Below are positions 36,933 to 45,247 of a DNA stretch of 64,000 nt, one piece after another. The DNA lies in the NCBI GenBank assembly GCA_963834875.1, contig CAWIDG010000002.1:248001-312000 (forward strand), in the 5' to 3' direction. The notes beneath the pieces are model-generated. The model worked only from the letters and a program-made list of their open reading frames with translations. It did not search any database and was not told the DNA's origin. The first letter of the stretch is position 1. Every line of letters begins with the position of its first letter. A program made the translations under genes and the position numbers. The stretch comes from DATAGF01 sp963834875. GTDB lineage: Bacteria; Actinomycetota; Thermoleophilia; Miltoncostaeales; Miltoncostaeaceae.

Positions 36933-37490
36933 ATCTCGCTCTCGGTCACCGACGACCTCAGCCGGAACCGCTGGACCGTCGGCTTCCGGTGGCTACTGGT
37001 GATCCCCCACCTGATCTGGTTGACGCTCTGGGGGATCGCCGTCTCCTTCGCGGTCATCGCGAGCTGGTTCGCGACGCTGTTCGCCGGGACGACCCCCCAG
37101 GGCCTGCACGACTTCATCGCGCAGTACCTGCGCTACTCGACCCACGTGAACGGCTACCTCTACTTCCTGGCCGATCCCTACCCCGGCTTCCTGGGCGACC
37201 GGCCGTACGACGCCGACCTCTCGATCGCCCCGCCGGCGCCGCAGAACCGCTGGATCACCGGCTTCCGGCTGATCGTGGCGATCCCGGCGCTGATCGTCGC
37301 CTACGTCATCGGCATCCTCCTCGCGATCATGTGGCTCGTCGCCTGGGTCGTCGGCATCGTCATGGGCGCGATCCCCCTCGGGATGCGGAACCTGATCGCC
37401 TGGTGCATCCGCTTCATCCAGCAGACCAACGGCTATCTGATGCTGCTGACGGACCGCTACCCCGACTTCAGCACCGACCCCAGCGCCTGA
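36897..37490 (+). CDS. DUF4389 membrane protein
   Basis: Two DUF4389 modules follow each other. Module one has NRWTVGFRWLLVIPHLIWLT and ends with HVNGYLYFLADPYPGF; module two has NRWITGFRLIVAIPALIVAY and ends with QTNGYLMLLTDRYPDF. Each carries about two transmembrane helices with a polar loop. The family is widespread in actinobacteria and has no known function. Because of a 24-bp duplication the start may be ATG 36897 (197 residues) or 36921 (189 residues). Confidence 0.82.
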   Translation: MDHLGSPVMDHPISLSVTDDLSRNRWTVGFRWLLVIPHLIWLTLWGIAVSFAVIASWFATLFAGTTPQGLHDFIAQYLRYSTHVNGYLYFLADPYPGFLGDRPYDADLSIAPPAPQNRWITGFRLIVAIPALIVAYVIGILLAIMWLVAWVVGIVMGAIPLGMRNLIAWCIRFIQQTNGYLMLLTDRYPDFSTDPSA

Positions 37491-37501
37491 CCCGCCCGGC
37501 C

Positions 37502-39157
37502 GTGGCGCCCCGCCGGAAGGCCCCGCGGTCCCTCGGCGAGCACCTCATCGAGGCGCTGCGCCGACGCGGGGTCCGGCACGTCTTCGGGGTGCCGGGGGAC
37601 TTCATCCTCGGGCTGTTCAAGACCGGCGCGGACCGTGGGATGACGATGGTGAACTCCACGCGTGAGGAGACGGCCGTGTACGCCGCCGACGGCTACGCGC
37701 GCGAGCGCGGCCTGGGCGCGGCTGCCGTGACGTTCGGGGTGGGCGCGCTCGCCGGCGCGGCGGCCATCGGCGGGTCGAACGCCGAGCGCGTCCCGGTGGT
37801 GCTGATCGCGGGCGCGCCGGGCCTCGGCGAGCGGGACGGCCGGCGCCTGCACCACACCCCCGGCGGCGACATCGACGCCCCCCGCCGCGCCATGGCCCAG
37901 GTGGTCGGCGAGACCCTGGTGCTGGACGACCTGGAGCCGGCGCTGGAGGACCTCGAGGGGGCGCTGGACCGCTGCGCCGCGGGGCACCGCCCGCTCTACG
38001 TGGAGGTGCCGCGAGACCTGCTCGACGAGCGGCCGGGGCCACGCCCGCGCCGCCGGGAGCGGCCGCGAGCGGAGGAGCGTCGCCGGAGCGCATCGCGGCG
38101 GCCGTCGCCGACGCGCGGGAGCGCCTCGCGGCCGCCAGGAGGCCGGTCGTCTGGTCGGGGGTCGGCGTGCTGCGGCGCGCCGACGGAGCCCGCGCGCTGG
38201 CCATCGCCGAGCGCCTGGGCGCGCCGGTGGTCGAGTCGGTCATGGGCAAGGGCGGCGTCGACGAGACCCACCCGCTCGTCGTCGGCGTCTACTCGGGCGC
38301 GTCGTCGGACGCCGGCGTGCGTCGGATGGTGGAGCGCTCCGACCTCGTCCTGGAGCTCGGCGTCGACATCAACGACATCAGCACCGGCGCCTTCACGCTC
38401 GGCGTGGCCGACGAGCGCCGCATCGCCGCCGACCACACCGGCCTGCGGGTCGGCCTGCGCGACTACCCCGGGGTCACGCTGAAGAACCTGTTCGACGGCC
38501 TGGAGAAGCGGCCCCCGCCGCGCGGCGCCGCCGCGCAAGCGCCTGCCGAGCGCCTGGGCGCGGGGGCGCGCCGGCGGCGAGCGCGTGACCTGCGACATCG
38601 TCGCCGAGCGCCTCGACGCGTTCCTCCGCCCGTCGGACATCGTCGTCAGCGACGTCGGCGTCGCCGCCCACCTCATGATGGACGTCCGCCTGAAGCGGGC
38701 CCGCCAGCTCCACATCGCCCGCCTCTACGTGGGCATGGGCTTCGCCGTGCCGGCGGCGGTCGGCGCGCGCCTGGCCCGCGGACGGGGCCGGCCGGTCGTG
38801 CTGGTGGGCGACGGCTCCTTCCAGATGACGGGCACGGACCTGTCGACCGCCGTCGCCCATGGCCTCGACCCGATCATCCTGGTGCTCGACAACCACGGCT
38901 ACGGCGCCGAGCGCGCGATCGTCGACGGCCCGTTCAACGACGTCGCGCCCTGGGACTACACGGCCGTCGCCGCGGCCCTGGGCGCCGAGGGGCGGCGCGT
39001 GACGAACCCAGAGGGGCTCGACAGGGCCCTGGGCGAGGCGCGGCGCGGCCGGGGCAGGGCCTGGGTGCTCTGGATCGACCTCGACCCGCACGACGCCCCG
39101 CGGGCGCTGCGGGCCCTCGGTGAGGGCCTCGAGCACCTCATGCACGCCACCCACTGA
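37502..39157 (+). CDS. Thiamine-diphosphate-dependent 2-oxoacid decarboxylase (pyruvate/indolepyruvate decarboxylase-like; two frameshifts)
   Basis: All three ThDP-enzyme domains are present. The PYR domain opens LGEHLIEALRRRGVRHVFGVPGDF, has cofactor-activating Glu in NSTREETAVYAADGYAR (Glu55/56) and the HH pair His117-His118 (GRRLHHTPGGD) that marks pyruvate/indolepyruvate/phenylpyruvate decarboxylases. The PP domain has VGDGSFQMTGTDLSTAV, then ILVLDNHGYGAERAI, the Mg-ThDP motif. Frame breaks lie near 38040-38070 and 38525-38535; about 550 residues result after correction, which is normal. The enzyme would turn a 2-oxo acid into an aldehyde and CO2. Which oxo acid is used cannot be told. 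Confidence 0.83.
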
Positions 39158-39168
39158 GGAGCCTCCGA

Positions 39169-39456
39169 GTGGTCACCCTCCGCATCGAGCACCCGGTCCC
39201 CGACTTCGACGTCTGGCGGCGCGCCTTCGACGCCGACCCGCTCGACCGGCGGGGCTCGGGCGTGCGCCGCTACCGCATCCTGCGCTCCCTCGACGACCCA
39301 TCCCACGTGCTGGTCAACCTCGACTTCGACAGCCGCGCGGAGGCCGAGGCGATGCGCGGCGCCCTCCGGGAGCTGTGGAGCCGCGTGCAGCGCGAGGGCG
39401 TGATCGGCGAGGGGCGGACGAGCATCGCGGAGATCCTGGAGACCACCGACCTCTGA
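39169..39456 (+). CDS. Small protein, possibly dimeric alpha/beta-barrel fold
   Basis: The GTG at 39169 follows the decarboxylase by 11 nt with GAGGAG upstream. The 95 residues read TLRIEHPVPDFDVWRRAFDA, then RRYRILRSLDDPSHVLVNLDF and later RAEAEAMRGALRELW. The beta-alpha-beta pattern and the phrase PDFDVWRRAF resemble antibiotic-biosynthesis-monooxygenase-like ferredoxin-fold proteins. Function is unknown. Confidence 0.6.
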   Translation: MVTLRIEHPVPDFDVWRRAFDADPLDRRGSGVRRYRILRSLDDPSHVLVNLDFDSRAEAEAMRGALRELWSRVQREGVIGEGRTSIAEILETTDL

Positions 39457-39463
39457 GGGGCCC

Positions 39464-39623
39464 GAATTGTGAAGATGCCAATTGGCACACGGTGCTTCCG
39501 CCAAGTGGCCATCTCACGACATCGCGGTTGCGGCGCGTGATCTCGCGCCTTGTCGGGTGAGCGATCGCCGCCGGCGAATTGTGAACGTGCCACTTGGCCG
39601 ATGCGCGGTTGGCCAATTGGCAC
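39464..39623. repeat. Palindromic repeat cluster (TGCCA-NN-TGGC family)
   Basis: Four copies occur: TGCCAATTGGCA (39476-39487, a perfect palindrome), GCCAAGTGGCC (39500-39510), GTGCCACTTGGCC (39587-39599) and GGCCAATTGGCAC (39611-39623). The last two pair as a 13-bp stem with one mismatch around an 11-nt loop. GAATTGTGAA precedes the first and third copies at the same distance (39464 and 39576). The cluster fills the gap between the convergent ends of the 95-aa gene and the MaoC gene. The 190-nt gap holds nothing else that I recognise. Confidence 0.7.
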
Positions 39624-39647
39624 GAACGGCTCGGCCGCGTCGGCGGG

Positions 39648-40120
39648 TCAGCCGGCGGCGCCCTCGGGTGCCGGCCGGCGGGGCACGATCGATCGTCACC
39701 GTGAAGACCTGGACCATGCTCGCCGTGCTCGGTCGATGGTCTCGATGCGGACCAGCGCCGTTCCCCGCTCGGGCCGGGAGCGCGATGGCCGCACCTCGAG
39801 GACCTCCGCCTCGACGTGCAAGACGGCGCCCGGGCGCGTCGGCGCCGGCCAGTCGAGCTGGCCGCCGGCGCCGATCAGCCCGCCCGCGATCGGGAGGCCC
39901 TCCACGACCAGCCGCATGGTGATGCCGGCCGTGTGCCAGCCGCTGGCCACCAGGCCGCCGAAGAAGCTGTCGGCCGCGCGGCCTCCTGGTCGGTGTGGAA
40001 CGGCTGGGGGTCGTACTGGCGCGCGAAGGCGGTGATCTCCTCGGCGTCCAGCGCGTACTCGCCGGTCGTGAAGCGCTGCCCGACCCGCAGGTCCTCGAGG
40101 TAGATCAGCCCGTCGTCCAC
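39648..40120 (-). CDS. MaoC-like hot-dog dehydratase (two frameshifts)
   Basis: The GTG at 40120 opens DDGLIYLEDLRVGQRFTTGEY, followed by the active-site helix EITAFARQYDPQPFHTDQEAA with the Asp/His of MaoC-type enoyl hydratases. The frame breaks near 39980; the continuation is DSFFGGLVASGWHTAGITMRL, then RPGAVLHVEAEVLEVRPSRS. A second break near 39700-39720 leads to a tail VQVFTVT and a probable TGA at 39648-39650. About 155 residues. It likely hydrates an enoyl-CoA. It is divergent from dnaE2 with the LexA box in the 55-nt gap. Confidence 0.75.
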
Positions 40121-40158
40121 GGCGCCGGACTCTACGGCTTGTGCCCGGCCGTTCGGAG

Positions 40159-40176
40159 TACGAACATATGTTCGTA
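40159..40176. promoter_or_regulatory. LexA (SOS) box of dnaE2
   Basis: TACGAACATATGTTCGTA is a perfect 18-bp palindrome containing the LexA core CGAAC-N4-GTTCG. Its last base is the A of the dnaE2 ATG. The same operator could also affect the divergent MaoC gene, which starts 38 nt away. Confidence 0.92.
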
Positions 40177-43100
40177 TGGCCACGGCCCCCTACGTCGAGC
40201 TCCACGCCCACTCGGCCTTCAGCTTCCTCGACGGCGCGTCGGCCCCCGAGGAGATGGCCGAGCGGGCGGCCGAGCTGGGCCACAGCGCCCTCGCCCTCAC
40301 CGACCACGACGGGCTCTGCGGCTCGCTCGCCTTCGCCCACGCCGCGCGGGCGGTGGGGGTCCGCCCGATCACGGGCGCGGAGGTCACGCTGCGCGACGGC
40401 GCCCACCTCACGCTGCTGGCTGCCGACGCGGCGGGCTACGCCAACCTGTGCCGGCTCATCACGCTGGCCCACGCCGGCACCCGGCCCCCGCCCGACCGGC
40501 GGGCCCTCCCCCCCGCCCTCGACCGCGCGGCGCTCGCGGATCACGCCCAGGGGCTCGTGTGCCTCACGGGCTGCGCCCGCCACGGCCTGGTGCCGCGGCT
40601 CGTCGCCGGCGGGCGGCGCCGCGAGGCGCTCGAGGCCGCACGGTCGCTCGCGCGCGACCTCGGCCCCGAGGACGTCTACGTCGAGATCCAGGACCCGCGC
40701 TCGCGCGGCGGGCGGCGCCTGGCGCGCGAGCTGGCCGAGCTGGCGCAGGAGGCCGGGCTGCGCTGCGTCGCCACCGGCGACCCCCACGCCCACGACCCCG
40801 CGCGGGCCTTCCTGCAGGACGCCTTCGTGGCGATCCGGCACCGCCTGACGCTGGACGGCTCGGAGGACGAGCGGCGCGGCAACCGCCAGGCGGTGCTGAG
40901 GACGCCGGCCGAGTCGGCCGCCCGCTTCGCCGGCCACCCCGAGGCCGTCGCCGAGACCCTCCGCCTGGCCGAGCGGCTCGAGTTCGACCTCACGCGCGAC
41001 CTCGGCTACCGCTTCCCGGACTTCGTCGGCTCCCACCCCGGCGAGACCGCCCATGAGGCGCTGGCGCGCGTCTGCGCCTACCAGCTCGGCGCGCGCTACA
41101 CAGGTGCCCGCAGGCGCCGCGAGGCCCGCGAGCGCCTCGACGAGGAGCTGGCGCTCATCGAGCACCACGACCTCGCCGGCTTCTTCCTGCTGCACCGCGA
41201 CATCCTGGAGCTGGCCCGCGAGGTCGCCCTGCGCGCGCGCCCGGCGGGGTCGGCGCGGCGCTGGCTGCCGCCCGGGCGGGGGCGCGGGTCGTCGGTGGGC
41301 TCGATCGTCTGCTACCTGACCGGCCTCTCCCACGTCGATCCGGTCGAGAACGGCCTCTTCCTGGGCCGCTTCCTCAACCGCGACATGGGGTCGGTGCCGG
41401 ACATCGACCTCGACTTCCCCCGCGACGTGCGCGAGCTGCTGATCGAGGAGGTGATCGCCCGCTACGGGGCCGAGCACGCCGCTCTCGTGGCGGCCTTCCC
41501 CACCTTCCGCATCCGCATGGCCATCCGCGAGCTGGGCGGCGCGCTCGCCCTGCCCGAGGCCGACCTGGAGCGCCTGGCGCGCCTGTCGGACGCGTGGTCG
41601 TCGGCGCGGGCGGTGGAGGAGGAGCTGGCCCGGCTCCCCGACGGGGAGGCCAAGCTCGCCTCCCCGCGCTGGCGGGCGCTGGCCGTCCTCGCGCGCGAGG
41701 CCGCGGGGCTGCCGCGGCACCTGTCCCAGCACTCCGGGGGCATGGTGGTGAGCGCGCGGCCGCTGGTGGAGCTGGTGCCGGTGGTGCCGGCCGCCTTCCC
41801 CGGCCGGCAGCTCTGCCAGTGGGACAAGGACTCCTGCGCCGACGCGGGGTTCGTGAAGATCGACCTCCTGGGCCTGGGGATGCTGTCGGCGGTCGAGGAG
41901 TGCGTCGACCTGATCGCCCGCTCGCGCGGCGAGAGCGTCAACCTGTCGCGCATCGGCTTCACCGACCCCGCCGTCTACGCCGAGATCCAGGACGCCGACA
42001 CGGTCGGCGTGTTCCAGATCGAGAGCCGGGCCCAGATGCAGAGCCTGCTCCAGACGCGCCCCGAGAGCCTGGAGGACCTCACGATCCAGGTCGCCCTGAT
42101 CCGCCCCGGGCCGGTCAGCGGTGGCGCGGTGCACCCGTACGTGAAGCACCGCCGCGCCCTGCGCGCCGACCCCGGGTTCGAGCCCCCCTACGACCACCCG
42201 CTGCTGCGTGACGCCCTGCGCGAGACGCTCGGGGTGGTGGTCTTCCAGGAGCAGGTGCTCGAGGTGGCGATGGCCCTCGCCGGCTTCTCCCCCGGCCAGG
42301 CCGAGGCGCTGCGGCGGGCGATGAGCCGCAAGCGCAGCCGCGAGGCCATGGTCGCCCTGTGGGTGGAGTTCCGCGACGGCGCCCGCGGCCGCGGCGTCGA
42401 CGACGAGACCATCAAGACGGTCTTCCGCAAGCTGATCGGGTTCTCGAACTTCGGCTTCCCCAAGGCCCACTCGTCGGCATTCGCGGTGCTGGCCTACCAG
42501 AGCGCGTGGCTGCGCCAGCGCTATCCGGCCGAGTTCCTCGCCTCGCTGATGAACGCCCAGCCCATGGGCTTCTACCCGCCCGCCACGCTCGTGCGGGACG
42601 CCCAGCGGCGCGGCGTGCGGGTGCTGCCGCCGTGCATCGCGCGCTCCGGCGCCGTCTGCACCATCGAGGACGGCGCCGTGCGGGTGGGGCTCGGCTACGT
42701 GCGCGAGGTGCGCGAGGACGCCGCCGCCCGGCTGGTCGCCGAGCGCCATGCCGCGGGCCCCTTCCGCGACATCGCCGACCTGGCCGCCCGCGCCGACCTG
42801 CGCCGCGAGCAGCTCGCCCAGCTCGTGCGGGCGGGGGCCTGCGACGTCCTGGGGCGCCCGCGGCGGGCGATGCTCTGGGAGCTCGGCGTGCTGGCGCGCC
42901 CGCGCAACGGGGCGGGCGGGCTCCAGCTCGCGCTCCCGATCCCGGCCGGCGAGGCCCCGACCCTGCCCGAGCTCGGCCGCTTCGAGCGCACGCTGACCGA
43001 CTACGAGACCATGGGCCTGTCAACCGGCTGGCACCTCGTGGCGCTGGTCCGCCCGGGCCTGCCGCGCGGGACCCTCACGGCCGCGCAGCTGCGCGAGACG

Positions 43101-43445
43101 CCCGACGGCGCCCGGGTGAGCGCCGCCGGGCTGGTGGTGGCGCGCCAGCGGCCGGCCACCGCCGGGGGCATCGTCTTCCTGCTGCTCGAGGACGAGACCG
43201 GGATGGTGAACTGCCTGGTCCGCCCGGAGGTCTACGAGCGCCACCGGGCGATCGTGCGGGCCGACCCGCTGGTGCTGGTCCACGGCCGGCTGGAGCGCCG
43301 CGAGCGGAACATGAACGTGCTCGTCACGACGCTCGAGCGGATCGACCCGCCCGCCGAGGGCGCCGACCTCGACGACGCGGCCGAGATGGCGCGCGTCCGC
43401 GCCGCCGCGCCCGAGGCGCAGAGCTTCGGGCGGGGCCGGCGCTGA
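40176..43445 (+). CDS. dnaE2: Error-prone DNA polymerase III alpha subunit DnaE2
   Basis: This intact 1089-residue C-family polymerase carries out damage-induced mutagenic synthesis with ImuB. The PHP domain opens YVELHAHSAFSFLDGASAPE. The palm has GRGSSVGSIVCYLTGLSHVDP and the catalytic Asp residues in PDIDLDFPRDVRELL near 407-421. Conserved downstream motifs are LCQWDKDSCADAGFVKIDLL, DTVGVFQIESRAQM, GVVVFQEQVLEVAM and FPKAHSSAFAVLAYQSAWLR. A C-terminal OB fold (MVNCLVRPEVYERHR) closes the protein. DnaE2 rather than DnaE1 is indicated by length, the SOS operator and the lack of the DnaE1 C-terminal clamp-binding end. Confidence 0.93.
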   Translation: MATAPYVELHAHSAFSFLDGASAPEEMAERAAELGHSALALTDHDGLCGSLAFAHAARAVGVRPITGAEVTLRDGAHLTLLAADAAGYANLCRLITLAHAGTRPPPDRRALPPALDRAALADHAQGLVCLTGCARHGLVPRLVAGGRRREALEAARSLARDLGPEDVYVEIQDPRSRGGRRLARELAELAQEAGLRCVATGDPHAHDPARAFLQDAFVAIRHRLTLDGSEDERRGNRQAVLRTPAESAARFAGHPEAVAETLRLAERLEFDLTRDLGYRFPDFVGSHPGETAHEALARVCAYQLGARYTGARRRREARERLDEELALIEHHDLAGFFLLHRDILELAREVALRARPAGSARRWLPPGRGRGSSVGSIVCYLTGLSHVDPVENGLFLGRFLNRDMGSVPDIDLDFPRDVRELLIEEVIARYGAEHAALVAAFPTFRIRMAIRELGGALALPEADLERLARLSDAWSSARAVEEELARLPDGEAKLASPRWRALAVLAREAAGLPRHLSQHSGGMVVSARPLVELVPVVPAAFPGRQLCQWDKDSCADAGFVKIDLLGLGMLSAVEECVDLIARSRGESVNLSRIGFTDPAVYAEIQDADTVGVFQIESRAQMQSLLQTRPESLEDLTIQVALIRPGPVSGGAVHPYVKHRRALRADPGFEPPYDHPLLRDALRETLGVVVFQEQVLEVAMALAGFSPGQAEALRRAMSRKRSREAMVALWVEFRDGARGRGVDDETIKTVFRKLIGFSNFGFPKAHSSAFAVLAYQSAWLRQRYPAEFLASLMNAQPMGFYPPATLVRDAQRRGVRVLPPCIARSGAVCTIEDGAVRVGLGYVREVREDAAARLVAERHAAGPFRDIADLAARADLRREQLAQLVRAGACDVLGRPRRAMLWELGVLARPRNGAGGLQLALPIPAGEAPTLPELGRFERTLTDYETMGLSTGWHLVALVRPGLPRGTLTAAQLRETPDGARVSAAGLVVARQRPATAGGIVFLLLEDETGMVNCLVRPEVYERHRAIVRADPLVLVHGRLERRERNMNVLVTTLERIDPPAEGADLDDAAEMARVRAAAPEAQSFGRGRR

Positions 43446-43476
43446 CCCGGCGCCCTCCGTGCGCGAGACTCGCGGG

Positions 43477-44335
43477 GTGGAGTACGGCGCCCACCTCCCC
43501 CTGATCGACCTCGGGACGCCCCCGACCCTGCGCGGCCTGAAGGCGTACGCCGAGACCGCCGCGGACGTCCGGCTACCGCTACCTCTGCGCCAACGACCAC
43601 CTCCTCTTCTCGCGGCCCTGGCTCGACGGCCCGACCGCGCTCGCGGCGGTCATCGCCGAGTCCCGCGACATGACGCTGGCCACGACGGCGGCGCTGCCCG
43701 TCATCCGCGGGCCGGCGCCGCTCGCCAAGGCCCTCGCCGCGCTCGACGTGCTGTCGGACGGCCGCGTGCTCGCCGGGGTCGGCCCCGGGTCGTCGGAGCG
43801 CGACTATGCCCTCGCCGGCATCCCGCACGAGGAGCGCTGGCGCCGCTTCGACGAGGCCCTTCCCGCGCTCCGGTCGCTGCTCCACGGCGACGTCCTCCAG
43901 CCGCGGCCGGTCCAGCGCCCCGGGCCGCCGATCTGGGTGGCGAGCTGGGGCTCCCCGCCCGGCCTGCGGCGCGTCGCCCGCCACGGGGACGGCTGGCTGG
44001 CGTCCGCCTACAACATCACGCCCGAGCGCTTCCGCGCCGCCGCCGGCGCCGGCGTCGTCGCCGGGATGCCGAACGCGCTCGCCACGGCCTGGCTCTGCGT
44101 CACCGAGGACGCGGGCGGCGCCGAGCGCGTCCTGTCCGAGGTCCTCGCCCCGCTGGTGGGCCGGCCCGTCGACGAGCTCCGATCGCGGGCGCTGCCCATC
44201 GGCCCGGCGGAGGTCTGCGCGGAGCGCATGAGGGCGTTCGCCGACGCCGGCGCCCAGCGGGTCTTCGTCTGGCCGTTGCGGGACGCCGCGCGCCAGCTCG
44301 AGCTCTTCATGGAGCGCGTCGCGCCGCTCGTCTAG
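43477..44335 (+). CDS. LLM-class flavin/F420-dependent oxidoreductase (one frameshift)
   Basis: The GTG at 43477 opens EYGAHLPLIDLGTPPTLRGL; a GTG 18 nt earlier is also possible. One extra G near 43567 (GCGGACGTCCGGC) splits the frame; the join reads AADSGYRYLCANDHLLFSRP. Later come TLATTAALPVIRGPAPLAKA, LSDGRVLAGVGPGSSERDY, PIWVASWGSPPGLRRVARHGDGW and the closing QRVFVWPLRDAARQLELF. These are standard LLM features. About 285 residues after correction. It follows dnaE2 by 31 nt and overlaps the convergent DsbA-like gene by 4 nt. Confidence 0.83.
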
Positions 44336-45222
44336 GAACCCGGGCCTCCGGAGCCGCTCGCCACCCAGAGGGCGTCGTCGGCCATGGGGAACCGGACCGC
44401 CGTGCCCTCCGCCACGAGCCGCAGCAGCGCGAGCTCGGCGGCTGGCCGGTCGGGATCGTCGTTTCCGCGGGCCATCAGCACCGCCGCCTCCTGGGTCGTC
44501 AGCCCCTCCGGGAAGCGCCGCAGGAGCGGCTCCGGCCCGTCCGGCGGCGGCTCGCGCCGCAGGCCGGGGTCGAGGTTCGCGACCAGGACGTCGTAGGCGG
44601 CGAGCGGCTGCCAGCCGCCCGCCACCAGCCGCGCGCCGTCGCGCTCGAGGACGAGCGACGGCGCCGTGTAGCGGACGGGGCCGTCGGTCACGGCCGTCTT
44701 GCCCTGGAGCTCGGCGGGCGAGCCGGCGGCCGTCCGCGCCTCGGCGCGGTCGCGGTCGTAGGCCGCGATCACGTCGGCGTCGTCGATGCGCGCGACCAGG
44801 GCCGCCCCGTCCACGCCCGGGACCTCGCGCAGCGCGGCCGCGAGGTCGCGGTCCTCGTCCAGCAGCATCGGCGTGGTGAAGTTGGCGAGCTGGAGGGCCC
44901 GCAGGACCCGCCACTCGGAGCCCGGCGCATCGAGGCGCGCGGCGGCGATGACGCGGCACGCGCGCGACGTGCCGGCCACCCGGGCCTTCGGGGTCGCGGC
45001 CAACGGCATCCCGAACCGGTCGCGGAACCCGGCCCGGCCGGCAGCCGCGCCCAGGGGCGTGTACCCGCGCTCGGCGTACTGGCTCGCGTGCTCGGTGAGC
45101 CCGATGACCACGAGCCGCCACTGGAGCTGGTCGCCGTAGCGCCAGTCGAGCGCCCGCAGCGCGGGGATCGCCGAGTAGGCCCAGGGGCAGGCCGGGTCGG
45201 TGTGGAGCACGGCGGAGATCAC
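44332..45222 (-). CDS. DsbA/FrnE-like thioredoxin-fold protein
   Basis: The 296-residue protein begins ISAVLHTDPACPWAYSAIPALR. The active-site position reads CPWAYS, with only one Cys (Cys12), like FrnE- and 2-hydroxychromene-isomerase-type members rather than two-cysteine oxidases. The helical insert (GFRDRFGMPLAATPKARVAGTSRACRVI, in parts) and the cis-Pro segment YTAPSLVLERDG follow. The C-terminal 80 residues look like a small helical add-on with LTTQEAAVLMARGNDDPDRP. Function is a redox or isomerase reaction on a small molecule; the specific one is unknown. Confidence 0.75.
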   Translation of the reverse strand: MISAVLHTDPACPWAYSAIPALRALDWRYGDQLQWRLVVIGLTEHASQYAERGYTPLGAAAGRAGFRDRFGMPLAATPKARVAGTSRACRVIAAARLDAPGSEWRVLRALQLANFTTPMLLDEDRDLAAALREVPGVDGAALVARIDDADVIAAYDRDRAEARTAAGSPAELQGKTAVTDGPVRYTAPSLVLERDGARLVAGGWQPLAAYDVLVANLDPGLRREPPPDGPEPLLRRFPEGLTTQEAAVLMARGNDDPDRPAAELALLRLVAEGTAVRFPMADDALWVASGSGGPGS

Positions 45223-45247
45223 GTCCGGCAGAGGCTAGCCTCGACGG

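Noticed and set aside
39696..42749. A 1017-codon open frame antisense to dnaE2
   Set aside because: Only its last part corresponds to the real MaoC gene; the rest is the shadow of dnaE2 with no domain.
33491..44335. A secondary-metabolite cluster (nitroreductase, ThDP decarboxylase, MaoC, LLM oxidoreductase)
   Set aside because: The genes are on mixed strands, separated by housekeeping and SOS genes, and no core synthase, transporter or pathway regulator is present.
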